The notes under the pieces are model-generated. The model saw only the letters and a program-made list of their open reading frames with translations. It ran no database searches and was not told the DNA's origin. Both the position numbers and the translations under genes were made by a program. Positions 33,631 to 43,988 of a stretch of 48,034 nt of DNA are shown here, piece after piece; positions within the stretch are counted from its first letter, which is position 1; every line of letters starts with the position of its first letter. The DNA comes from Lichtheimia corymbifera B2541 (taxonomy: Eukaryota > Mucoromycota > Mucoromycetes > Mucorales > Lichtheimiaceae). The stretch spans positions 1-48,034 of the forward strand of contig JNEU01000907.1 of assembly GCA_000697475.1 (NCBI GenBank), read 5' to 3'.

Positions 33631-34130
33631 AGATGTGTGGGAGTACAATGACGGGCGACAACATCTTTTATTTATACCACGGGCGTGAGTACTTCAGTGG
33701 CCACAAACAATGATAAATGTTTGTTGGGGAGATGGAGTGTAAAAGCTGATAGGTTAATGGGTCATCTACACAAAGAGCCTTAGCGTAATTAGTTGTCATT
33801 GCATGAATCAGGATTTGTGATAAACAACGAGGTGCTCAGATTATACGTTATTCGGGTGAGTGTTCTTTTCAGAAAGGAAGCCGACGGCACTCATCGATTG
33901 TTTCCGGCCACCACAGCCCCTGCATCGAGGTGATATCAAAACTCTTTATTTTTCACGTTCAAAGACCTTCATGTAGTGGCTTCCCGTCACCGCATTAGCA
34001 GCATAGCTAATTATGACACGCCATCATGATAACTAGCTTGGATCATATACAATGGAACATCCTCCTGAATCCATTTTCCCCATCGAATGATTGATCATTT
34101 CATGAACGAATGCAGGATGCGAAATGTTAT
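33631..34130. other. Upstream region of the decayed gene
   Basis: The part to about 33890 is the presumed promoter of the decayed gene and is shared with the 29 kb copy; a TTTATTTATACC stretch at about 33667 would serve as its TATA element. The remainder to 34130 holds no gene and reaches the 3' end of the uridine-kinase-like gene. Confidence 0.4.
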
Positions 34131-35296
34131 TTACTCGGGAATTTGTTTGTATGAGCTAGCTGCAGTGGTTGCAAATACGTCTACGCTTTCATCTTCCGGA
34201 TGATGACCACGGGACCACGTTGGTGGCTGTTGTGCGTTGTTATCGTTCGCATTGGATCGTTTCTTGAGATGGTCTTCCAGATGATTGCCAAGCACTTGAA
34301 GAGCAGCCTTATTCTCTGCACCCCTTGGTATGATGATGTCAGCAAACTTTTTGGTCTAGTAAAGGAGGATTTAGTATTAGGACGAGTGTAACATAGCTAC
34401 AAATGATAAACTCACTGGCCAGATGAAATCTTCAAACATGGGTTTAACAAAATCGACATATTCGGTAAGGACCTCCTTGATCGACATTTCTCGGCCATTC
34501 CGCACGTTTGTCTTGGATACTACGAGAAAATTAGCATCTTGCATTTATCATTTCTATAATATACATACCTCTGTTTGTCAGTCGTTGATCGCTATCGACA
34601 TCAAGGAAGATCTTGGTGAACATGAGCTCCCGGAGTGGTTTTGAATATAATACGAGGGTGCCTTCGAGCAAGATGACATCGACTGGTTCAACCAAACGTG
34701 TGCCGACCCTTTGAAAAAGATGTCATCAGCATAACGCGAATATGCATTGATAAGGGAGCATACCTGGTGTGATGAATTGAATCCCATACAGGAACGTTGG
34801 TGGGTTTTCCCGATGATAAAGAGGTGATGGTATCATGCAAGAGGTCGAAATCAAAGGCAGCTATATTATGATCAATGTTATGGGAAAGCGATCATACAAT
34901 AATAGGAGGAGTAGTAGGAACTTACTTGGATGATCGAGGTTGTATTTCCCAGCTTGGTATTGTGAACGTTCATCATCGGTGAGCTCACGATAAAAGTCTG
35001 TCAGGCTAATGAGAACCGTCTTTGTGGAATACTTTTGACTCAAGTGATCCATCACCAACTGACAAACATCGCGCTACATAGTTGATCTATAGTGAGCCAC
35101 GTGCACGTGGGGGTTTGAAAAGGGTTACTTTGATTATACCTTTCCTGCGTCAGCACCACCAGCAACACCTACAACCATGGGACTCTGCAAGGACACCTTG
35201 AAATAGCTGCAATGGAATATTAGTCTCGGGCGAATCTAGCGTGTGGTTCATTGACATTGACCTTGGATCGTTGTAAGGCGTGGCATCAATGGACAT
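34131..35296 (-). CDS. Uridine kinase-like P-loop phosphotransferase
   Basis: Seven exons on the minus strand: 35296-35262, 35206-35140, 35073-34926, 34860-34764, 34708-34569, 34519-34416 and 34355-34131, giving 271 residues. The phosphoribulokinase/uridine kinase family is shown by VVGVAGGADAGK at the start, TVLISLTDFYREL, NLDHPTAFDFDLLHD, VPVWDSIHHTR, VILLEGTLVLYSKPLREL, FTKIFLDVDSDQRLTNR and FIWPTKKFADIIIPRG. The family phosphorylates uridine and cytidine with ATP in pyrimidine salvage. Odd point: the Walker A Lys is followed by Arg, where Ser or Thr normally coordinates magnesium; an intron splits the motif exactly after the Lys, and this junction is the only one that keeps frame. Activity is therefore uncertain. 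The tail of about 40 residues is polar. It is divergent from the Whi3-like gene. Confidence 0.88.
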
Positions 35297-35412
35297 GGTT
35301 GTGAAACAGAAAGAGTAAAAACACTCTCGGCTGCTTGTGAACGACGTTCGGTCTTTCTATTTCGGCAACTCTCTTTTTTCTCTTTTTTCTCACCATTGTC
35401 GATCTAATCATC
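35297..35412. promoter_or_regulatory. 116-base divergent promoter, uridine-kinase-like and Whi3-like genes
   Basis: The two start codons (35296 on minus, 35413 on plus) are 116 bases apart. The interval has a T/C-rich tract (CTCTTTTTTCTCTTTTTTCT) just upstream of the plus-strand start and no TATA box. Shared regulation is inferred from spacing. Confidence 0.5.
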
Positions 35413-37069
35413 ATGGCGAGTGAACCCACCGGGACGCTGCCATTCCCTTCAACATTCGACTCTCGCATCCATCCTCTTTCCTCCTCTCCGTCATCTGGTT
35501 TCCTTTCGAGTGCAGCAACTTCCAATGGCGGCATTGCAGCTCAGTTGGAAAGTGTCACTACGATCTTTGTTGTTGGCTTTCCCGACGATATGACAGAACG
35601 AGAGTTCCAAAACATGTTTACATTCTCGCCGGGTTTCGAGGCTGCATCGCTAAAGTGGCATAGCAAGGATCAAGAAGATGAAAACCTGGGCAGTAACAAT
35701 AACAAAAAGCAAATGGTATGTAACACCCCACCACCTATAATTGATGATGATGAGTGGCTAATCAAATCAATAGATTGGATTCGCTAGGTTTCATACCAGA
35801 TTGGAGGCAATGGAAGCTGTCGAAGTTCTCAACGGCAAACGTGTGGATCAGGAACGCGGGACATTACTCAAGGCAGAGATGGCCAAGAAGAACTTGCATA
35901 TCAAACGAGGATCAGTGGTGCCTACTCAAGCTGCTGCCACTGCGGCCGCTGCTGTCGCTGCTGCTGCTGCTGCTGCTAATAGTGGTAGTGGTAGTGGTAA
36001 TGCAAATGGTGTCACTGGAACGACGACGACTACAACAAATGGTGGTGGTGCAAATGAATCGGTGGTGTCACCATTGAGTATTCTATCCAAGAAAATGCAT
36101 TTACCGCCATCTTATGATTCGTTCTCTCCGTTACCAAGCGATCTCCTCTCACCAATCGATTATTACAAAACCGATCCTTTCGCCAAAGACCCTTTTCAAA
36201 ATGGTTCTGTGCCAGCAACTCCATTATTCAATGATCCTTTATTTGGTCTTCGATCACAATCATTCGATGCTCGTAGCATTGATTTAATGTCACCACCACG
36301 AGGATTTGGCTTAATCCCTCCCAGCAGAATGACACAAGCTATGCAAGAAACTACGACTGCTACCAACATCACCATGGCTACCACCAATCCTGCCACATCG
36401 ACCATGACCGCCACTGCTACCACCACCAACAACCATGTTGATCCATTTGATTACCTCTCAAAGTCATCTCCCGTGCCAACAGAGCGAGCATTCAGTACAT
36501 CATCACCACCTTCATCGTTTCTTGCCAACAATAATACCAACATGGCTGATAATGGTCCAAGCATCATCTCTCGTCGTCTTGGTTCCCTTTCTATTCAAAC
36601 AGGTGGCAACTTTCCTACCGATTTCCGTTCTCCCAGCTTATCATCGCCTAGCTACAATAGCAGCACTACCACCACCACCACCACTACCATCGCCGCTCCC
36701 AATAGCAACACCAACAACAACAACAGCATTAATAACCGACCTATCAATCCAGCAGATCAAAACCCACCATGCAACACGTTGTATGTAGGCAATCTACCAG
36801 CCAACACCAGCGAGGATGAGTTGCGTTCTTTGTTTTCAAAGTGCCATGCTTTCAAGCGCATGTCTTTCCGTAACAAGGCTCAAGGTCCCATGTGTTTTGT
36901 TGAATTCGAGGATGTACAATACGCGACTCAGGCCATGAATGAGCTCCAAGGTCATTGCTTGTCCAACTCGATCAAAGGAGGCATTCGTCTCTCGTTTAGC
37001 AAAAATCCGCTATTCATCAAGCCAAACAAGACCACAAGCACCAATGGCACCATGGCGGGAGACTTTTGA
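35413..37069 (+). CDS. Whi3-like RNA-binding protein with two RRM domains
   Basis: Two exons, 35413-35715 and 35774-37069, give 532 residues. RRM1 spans about residues 50-138 (TTIFVVGFP as RNP2, IGFARFHT as RNP1, the intron lying just before RNP1). RRM2 spans about 435-515 (NTLYVGNLP, then GPMCFVEFE, then [12 protein letters not shown]). The GPMCFVEFE and [11 protein letters not shown] blocks are typical of the Whi3 family, which binds G1-cyclin and other mRNAs and controls cell-cycle entry and polarity. The 290 residues between the RRMs are low complexity: runs of Ala, Thr, Asn and Ser encoded by GCT and ACC repeats, which in Whi3 promote condensate formation. Expected in the cytoplasm. It shares a short divergent promoter with the uridine-kinase-like gene. 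Confidence 0.9.
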
Positions 37070-37762
37070 TGTTATCGACTGATTGAAATGTACATTTTTC
37101 TCTTTTTCATTCATGTATCACTTTTTTTCCTCATCCCACATTACCCCCTCTTTCTTTCCTATGCTTGATGCAGGAAACATATTCTTTTTTTCTTTACTAC
37201 ATCATCTTCATCTAGCGTCGTCTCCTTTTTCTTTTTTTGCTTCTCATCACTATTATAGTAACTAGATATATCATGTGTAGCATTTTCCCGTTTTCTTTAT
37301 TCTTATTGCACGTCCCCCCCCCATTCTCAATCAAACACACATTCTTATAGCATATGCAATTCATTGATAAAATTCTCGTACATTAAACCAACTCTAGTAT
37401 CCAGCTTTATGCATTTGGCTACACGTCATGTCATTCTTGAACTTTAAAAGCGGTGTCTTTATGCACACAATCTCCTGATTGAGGAATATGGCAGCGGTTT
37501 CTGACAACGTCAATATGACAATGCGATGTGCCTGATAAACAAGGAGATGCATGTAGGGCGCAAGTAACACCATAGGGGTAAATCAAGCCTATGAGACGTG
37601 GGCCAATCATATAGCCTACAATGTCTGACATGGCGCCACGATCATGTCGAACACTTTACTGCTGCATCATCATTTCGCCCTAGTCTTTATTTCACTTTTT
37701 GTCCATCCTTTTATCCTTTCTCTTTTCATACATACACGCTTTTCCTTTCTTTTATTCATTCT
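37070..37762. other. Intergenic between the Whi3-like and SPP genes
   Basis: T/C-rich 3' region of the Whi3-like gene with a C8 run near 37314-37322, then the SPP promoter with a CT-rich leader at 37690-37760. A 66-codon minus-strand frame at 37431-37631 has no domain and is not called. Confidence 0.5.
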
Positions 37763-39187
37763 ATGAGCCTATCACAAGAAGAAACAGGGCTCTATATTGC
37801 CTATGGTGCTCTTATGGCCATGGCCACAGTGCCAATCTATAGTGGATCGATCGCCTCCCTTCAAGGAATGAAACGGCCTGCCAACGCGCCAAAGCGGAAA
37901 CCAAGTGAATCGCCCCTCGATGACTCAGATGACGAAGACGAATCTGTATCCGAAAGCCTGTCCTCAAGTGATGCGTGGATGTTCCCTGTCATGGGCTCGG
38001 CTGTGCTCTTCTCCTTGTACCTCATGTTCCGTTACCTCAACACCGACTATATCAACTACTTGATCACAGGCTACTTTTCTCTTATGGGTTGCATGGCTGT
38101 TGCCAAGACCGGTCTGTTGGTGACAAAAAAGGTGGTACCAGTAAGCCTCTTGAAGGGCAATGTGGACAAGTACAAGTTGATCTTGAGCAAGCAAGGCAAA
38201 CGTAAGTACATGTGGGGATGGATGATATGGATGGGATCACTCAACGTACGTGTGTGTTATCAATTAGGCATGACCCATGTCAGCTTCACCGTGGTGCATT
38301 TTATTCTCTTGGGTGCCTCCGCCGTGCTCACTGCATATTACAGCCTTACCAAGAACTGGATTGCATCCAATGTCTTTGGCTTATGCTTTTCCATCAATGC
38401 CATTCAGCTCCTCTCGTTGGATTCTTTCAAGACTGGAATGATTATGCTCAGTGGTTTATTCTTTTATGACATTTTCTGGGTGTTCGGTACTGAGGTCATG
38501 GTGAGCGTTGCCAAGAACTTTGACGCGCCTATCAAGGTTATCTGGCCTAGAAACATCATTGGATACGTACTCGGTGCTGCTAACGAAGAACACAATTTCA
38601 CTATGCTTGGTCTTGGAGATATCGTCATTCCAGGTACATTTGTGGATTCGTATATATATACATGTACGAGAGAGACTAATAGGATGGGATATTTATTAGG
38701 CATCTTTGTGGCATTGTGCCTTCGATTTGACCGACACATGTCGTGGAACCGCAAACCTACCGGTGAATTTCGATCTTTGGCATTCCCCAAGCCCTATTTC
38801 AAGTCATGTCTTGTTGCCTACGTTCTTGGCCTTGCTACTACTATGGGCGTTATGCACGTGTTCCACGCAGCTCAACCCGCTCTCTTGTACTTATCCCCTG
38901 CATGCATTCTCTCGGCACTTATCACTGCTGCTGTTCGTGGTGAATTGAAGGACTTGTTCGCATACACCACCGAGGAAGAGGAAGAGGAAAAGGATGCCAA
39001 GCAAAAGGAAAAGGAACAAGAAAATGAAGCGAATGATGAAAAGGAGCAAGATCCTGTGGAGGAAAAGGAACCTGAAGAGACATCTATTGCTGATGATGAA
39101 GGCGACGATGACTATGTGGCAGTTGGCAATGAAAAGGGATCCAACAAAAAGAAAAAGGGCGGAAAAGGTGGACGCAAGAAAAAATAG
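37763..39187 (+). CDS. Signal peptide peptidase (intramembrane aspartyl protease)
   Basis: Three exons, 37763-38201, 38268-38633 and 38700-39187, give 430 residues. The catalytic motifs are FFYDIFWVFG with Asp214, MLGLGDIVIPGIFVALCLRFD with Asp264, and QPALLY with Pro328-Leu330 (the PAL motif). About nine hydrophobic segments surround them, and a short acidic Ser/Asp loop follows the first. The enzyme cuts signal-peptide remnants and some tail-anchored proteins inside the endoplasmic reticulum membrane. The C-terminal 70 residues are highly charged, first Glu-rich then Lys-rich (KKKKGGKGGRKKK), probably cytosolic. Both introns are exactly 66 bases with no in-frame stop, so the genomic frame is open through them; I removed them because the joined protein restores VIPGIFVALCLRFD and the donors and acceptors are good. 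Confidence 0.94.
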   Translation: MSLSQEETGLYIAYGALMAMATVPIYSGSIASLQGMKRPANAPKRKPSESPLDDSDDEDESVSESLSSSDAWMFPVMGSAVLFSLYLMFRYLNTDYINYLITGYFSLMGCMAVAKTGLLVTKKVVPVSLLKGNVDKYKLILSKQGKRKYMWGWMIWMGSLNVRVCYQLGMTHVSFTVVHFILLGASAVLTAYYSLTKNWIASNVFGLCFSINAIQLLSLDSFKTGMIMLSGLFFYDIFWVFGTEVMVSVAKNFDAPIKVIWPRNIIGYVLGAANEEHNFTMLGLGDIVIPGTFVDSYIYTCTRETNRMGYLLGIFVALCLRFDRHMSWNRKPTGEFRSLAFPKPYFKSCLVAYVLGLATTMGVMHVFHAAQPALLYLSPACILSALITAAVRGELKDLFAYTTEEEEEEKDAKQKEKEQENEANDEKEQDPVEEKEPEETSIADDEGDDDYVAVGNEKGSNKKKKGGKGGRKKK

Positions 39188-40438
39188 TTTCCTTGTAGTA
39201 TCTGTTTTGTGCCAAAGTAAAGCATATTGTTGTTATTCTTTTTGATTGTAAAGTTCCGGGTTTTGGGATTGAAGGGATGTTTTTGGTTGTCAGAATGCTT
39301 GTTTATTTTGGGAGAGGTGTATTATGAGAACGCATTGCTCTACGTGATTGACCCTGGGTAATTTGTTGTCGAGAACATTTGCTGAGCAACAATGATGTGC
39401 GGAGTCTTTGGACAGGTACGATGATATAAAAAGCACATATTCCCTCGATGCACCATTCAAGAAGCTATTATTGACATTCTATGCATGAGCAATCCCAAGC
39501 CATCCTCCTTTTGTTATCTTTGCGGATCAGGTATTAAAGATAACAACAACACACCTTCATTCCTCTAACTTTTCGTGCAGAAAATCACACATCGAGTAAT
39601 TGTGTAAGTGAAGCAACAAGAACAATGACCACGCTTGTATTATTGGCACTCATCCAGCATGGATAAAGCCACTCTACGCCAAACATGTACCAGTTGCATC
39701 ATCAACATGTATGAGTCCCCGCCCGTTTTATTCTTTCCGGCGACGCTATCATTCGAAATACCTGTAGTTGCTACATAAATCCTACAGCAAGTGCTTTACA
39801 AAGACAATCGGCATGCCACCATCACGTTGTACCAGCAAAAAAGCAAATATGGATGAATAAACTTTCGGCTTAGCATTTTGGAGATGTGGAAATGTGTAAT
39901 GGATAACTAGCCAGCTACTAGCTGTAGTGTCTCGAATCGGCCTATTAATGGGATACATACTATCGGTCAGCTTGTGTTCTTGAAAGATGTATCAAATGGC
40001 GCCTTTGTGTAAAGTACAGCATCGTCGGGGTTACACCAGATCTTGGCCATTTCTTACCATTGACATGCAGAGGTGCTTCCATCACGGCCAAGACCTTTAC
40101 TGATTCCGAAACCACGCTAATAGAATACACTCCAAGCAATGTAGATGCATCAATGGTAGAATATGACATAGTATTTGCTGTTGTGCTTTGTTTTATGCTA
40201 GCAGACTAGGTTGCTTGGAAGCTTTGGGTTCCTCGTTGAATAGCTTATCACTGCCTTGGAGGCTATGTTAATCCACTGCTGTGTCTGTTGTTGAAATAAC
40301 AATTTTATTTACATAATGCGAGTGAAGGTAAATAGGTGGAATTTCAGCGGGTAATTTATTTAGATAACTATCCTCCTACGTATTCTACGCTCATGATTGT
40401 ATGCATGTATCCATAGCACTCTATATTGAAACTGATAA

Positions 40439-40651
40439 TCACCATATGTCAACGCCGTTCTGCAAGAGGATTTTCATCATGCCATCAGACGTTTTTGAGT
40501 ACTGCTGGACCAACGTGTGACAAAGAAAGGTACGATGACCAAGTAAAGAGCAGATCACAAGACAACTGGGTACCGCCGTAAACATCATAAATATCCAGCG
40601 CCATTCATTCTTGCGTGCAATGATCCAAAACATGCAAAAACATCCAGACAA
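40439..40651 (-). pseudogene. Possible decayed MFS transporter fragment
   Basis: The 70-codon minus-strand frame contains ARKNEWRWIFMMFTAVPSC followed by a hydrophobic LVICSLL segment. This resembles the loop and next helix of drug or sugar MFS transporters (G.WRWIFY......P), but no other transporter block can be joined to it in the flanking 500 bases. It could be a chance frame; confidence is low. Confidence 0.25.
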
Positions 40652-41223
40652 ACACGTGACACTTCCAAAGACGGATTCGAGGCGCCTTGCTCATGAATGT
40701 ATGTGATATTCAAAGACTATCAACGTAGTGTGAACATATTATACATCTATTCATATACCATGATCCTACCTTGGGAAAAGGTGACCCAGCTATCAGCTTT
40801 CTCGCAATCCTCCTCTCTTCGCACAGACGCACCATAGCGGGATCCACCCCTCGACATGATAGCCACTCATCCATACAAGAGAACCTGAGTATATCGTGAT
40901 AGCCACATTCACCCTATATATCCACATCCAACTTAGTAAATCAATACACAAAAGGAATAATGCATATTTTTACCATCAAACAATGAGCCAAAATGATGAT
41001 CATCGAGCTTGTAGACCACGGCTTTGCAATCATTGGAATTCGCGTCCACAGATGCATGTCTCGCCAAGCAAAATAGTTTCATATGCTGAATTATTGGATC
41101 ACGCATTGAGTCGCACCTCGCAACAGTGCTAGTTTGGTTGCTGCATAAACTGGTTCTAGCCTTGTCGACGATCGTCAGGAGGGAGCTTTGAAAGCCATGT
41201 AACTACGTCCAAGCAGCTTTTGA

Positions 41224-41604
41224 ATGACGAAGACGCAATGCCAAGATTCCTCTGTGTTTTGTTGTATATGCAATAGGTGCCTTCATTTGTTGAGTGTTTG
41301 CCGTGGTTGGATTCGGTGTCAAAATGCAGAAAGAAAAGCTGGCTTACAAGGTTGGGCCTCACCTTTCAAATTTAATGTGCTGGGAATCCCGCCGTGGTAC
41401 ATAAGAAACGCCCCAACTACCCGAGGGTGCCTATTCTTGCAAGGTGGTTCTCCTTTGTGTAAAGGACAGTATGATTGGGTGACACAAGGTGTGCCTTTCA
41501 CAGCCTACCAATGTCAATGTTTCTCGGTGCGTGTTGCATTTCCAAGACAACGCATCAAGATATTATACGACTTCTATAATGATAATCTAGAGCGTGAATC
41601 ATAG
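41224..41604 (+). other. Uncharacterised open frame, 126 codons
   Basis: Cys-rich at the start (CQDSSVFCCICNRCLHLLSVC) and aromatic later (GIPPWYIRNAP, QYDWVTQGVPF). No domain, signal or neighbour supports it as a gene, and the minus strand is also open across it. Reported only because the surrounding 2.8 kb has no other candidate. Confidence 0.2.
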
Positions 41605-42029
41605 CTTTGTGATGATGAAATTACATACATGGATAGTACCAATAATAAACCGTCTTGGCTCGTTTCCTGCTGTCTTTGGGGGGACCCTTGGTCCCGGGTC
41701 ATTCCCCGAGTTTGTTATGAATTGCGTTTGGTTGACTTTAACATTATAATGACAAGGATACAAACATGAAATGGCTTTGTACCATTGGTGTCAAGCACGT
41801 TTTTGAGATCATTACAGAAGCTACCCATACTGTATGCATGAATGTGATAACTCAGCAATCATCCTATTACATCAGGTGCATAATGTATCCACAACTGATT
41901 TCTTCATACGTGACCAAAGAAGAGGCATACACCACATACATGCGAAATAAACAAATGAAGAGTTGGATAATATCAAGGAACCAAAGATTAGAGTTAAAGG
42001 TGACTTTTTGTGTTTAATGGTATACGGAT

Positions 42030-42353
42030 TCAAATGCTATTGGGTTCTTGATGAAACACCACAGTGGTTGTGCTATTCTCACCTTGGAGAAAGTATTTGA
42101 GAGGCTCATGAGTCGAGGGACTTGGATCCAAAGATGCTGGCAGTGGCCACAAGTCCTGGGAAACGACATCATCGGGAGTGAGACGTACAAATTCGTTGGG
42201 ATCGTGTGCATGTATCAGCTCGGCAGTTGAATGGGGACCGTCATATAGCATCAATAGATTCTCGTGGGTAGAACCATATGGAAGATAATAGTGAACCGCG
42301 GAATCCTCTTCTTCGTGGTGTGTTGTCGAGGTCAGTGTTAGGAAACTCGCCAT
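42030..42353 (-). CDS. Small acidic protein of unknown function
   Basis: Single exon, 107 residues, beginning MASFLTLTSTTHHEEEDSAV and acidic overall, with a Pro/Leu-rich middle (VSQDLWPLPASLDPSPS). No signal peptide, membrane segment or recognised family. The start is preceded on the minus strand by a CT-rich leader (CTTTCTCTCTTTCTTTC...), the same kind seen before other genes here, and by a TATA-like TATAAGG at about 42415-42421. It is divergent from the Ecm33-like gene, with 208 bases between start codons. It may be a real lineage-specific gene or a fortuitous frame. Confidence 0.45.
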   Translation of the reverse strand: MASFLTLTSTTHHEEEDSAVHYYLPYGSTHENLLMLYDGPHSTAELIHAHDPNEFVRLTPDDVVSQDLWPLPASLDPSPSTHEPLKYFLQGENSTTTVVFHQEPNSI

Positions 42354-42561
42354 GGAGAAAGCAAACAGGAAAGAAAGAGAAAGAGAGAAAGCCCACTTGT
42401 AACAAACAAGTGCACCTTATATTTCCTGACATCACATGAGCCCCGCTTGTCGGATGCTTTTCGACAAGTTACAACAAACATCGTCATCACACATTCTTAT
42501 ATATACCCTGGATACCACTATCCAGCATGATTAATAGCAGTGTTATTATATAGCAGCCATC

Positions 42562-43988
42562 ATGAAGTTTGCGTCGTCACTATTTGCGTTATCCACAGCG
42601 GCTTTGGTGGTTCATGGTAAGTGTGATTTAATGTTTGGGTCATATCTCCAACACGTGCATTGATGTGGCGATTCTATGTATTATAGCAGCACAACAACAA
42701 CAACAACCAAAACAGCAATCCGTTTGTAGCCAAGATATCACTGGTACCGGGCAAGGTGATTTGGATGCGATCAAAGGGTGCAAGCAATATCAAGGAACGA
42801 TCACATTGTCCAATGTAGCTGGAAGTGACCTTGTGCTAGAAGGCGTGGAGACAGTGACGGGGAGCGTGATTATCACGGATTCAAGTGGACTCTCACGCTT
42901 TAGTGCACCCAATCTCAAGAGCGTATCGGGAGAACTCAAGATTACACAACATTTGGGCCTAGTCAAGCTCGAGTTACCAGCCCTTAGCGAAGTGCAACGC
43001 CTTACATTACGAGTACTCCCAGAAGTGGAAGCTATTGATTTCCCAGCAGGCTTGGCCAAAGTCAACCAAGTCACCATCGATGATACTCCTGTTGCCACTG
43101 TCAATGGTCTCACTTTTGATACGGTGGGCAAGCTCACTCTTTCACAAAACACCCTTATGAAGCGATTCGAGTTGCCTGCATCACGTGTTTCCGAGAGTCT
43201 CCTTGTCGTTGGTAATAGCCATGAATTGGACTTTGAGGTAAAATTTATAAGCGATGATAGTATGACATAGTAAGCTAACCTTATTTTTTCCCTAGGCACC
43301 ACAATTGCTTGAATTGCAAGCTGCTGAATTCCGAGAAGTGGGTAGTGTCAACATGCCTTCGGTGGCTCACGTTGAAGGCGACTTATCCTTCCACAACAGC
43401 GACATGGCATCACTGAATCTCGATAATTTGGAGCGTGTTGGTGGCACCATGGTGATCGCCAACAATAATCATATTGCCGATATGTCATTCAAGAAACTTG
43501 AACTTGTTGGCGGTGCTCTTTCCATTGCCAACAATTCTCAGCTTACGACCATCAAAGGGTACCCAAGTTTGACAGCTGTGCATGGTACGGTTGACCTTGC
43601 AGGTGGTTTCGAGAAATACGAGCTCCCAGCGTTGCAAGATGTTCGAGGTGGAATGCGTATCCAAACAACCAACGACAACTTTTCATGCATGGATGCCGAA
43701 AAGACTTTCAAGTATGGTAGCGTTGTCAAGGGTACTGTGTGGGGTTGTAAATCCAGCATGCAGGAAGAAAACATGGATCCAGCCGTGGGTCAAAATGACG
43801 GCAGCAGCACCAGCAGCGACAACGGATCGACCTTGTTGCCAAAGAAACAAAATGCTGGTAACCATGAGGAAGACGTTGCTGAAAACCCATCCTCAGCACA
43901 ATCAGCAGCAGCATTGACTACATCATCCATTCATTATCCCTCCGCTATGGTGTTTATTGTTGCCTTGTTATATGGCTCTTTGTTCTAG
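42562..43988 (+). CDS. Ecm33/Sps2-like GPI-anchored cell wall protein
   Basis: Three exons, 42562-42616, 42687-43237 and 43296-43988, give 432 residues. Residues 1-18 form a signal peptide (MKFASSLFALSTAALVVH), then a short Gln-rich stretch. The body from about 30 to 330 consists of receptor-L-domain-like repeats with regularly spaced Leu/Val/Ile (LSNVAGSDLVLEGVETVTGS, LDNLERVGGTMVIANN), expected to form a right-handed beta-helix as in Ecm33. Two Cys near the end of the domain (FSCMDAEK, VWGCKSS) are typical. A Ser/Asn/Glu-rich stalk and a final hydrophobic segment (YPSAMVFIVALLYGSLF) give a GPI signal. Ecm33 proteins are needed for wall integrity and mannoprotein layering. A TATATATA at 42499-42506 lies about 60 bases upstream of the start. 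Confidence 0.92.

Larger units (their letters stand above)
39188..42029. other. Gene-poor stretch with relics
   Basis: About 2.8 kb without an intact recognisable gene. It holds a short zinc-knuckle-like frame at about 39485-39605, a decayed transporter-like piece at 40439-40651 (-), and a 126-codon open frame at 41224-41604 (+) with no recognised domain. The AT-rich remainder shows nothing. It looks like a decaying region. Confidence 0.45.

Noticed and set aside
37431..37631. 66-codon minus-strand frame in the SPP promoter
   Set aside because: No homology or features, and it lies antisense to an expected promoter and leader.
39391..39415. ATGTGCGGAGTCTTTGGACAG, which begins MCGVFGQ like class II glutamine amidotransferases
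   Set aside because: Nothing of that family follows within the next kilobases in any frame; chance match.
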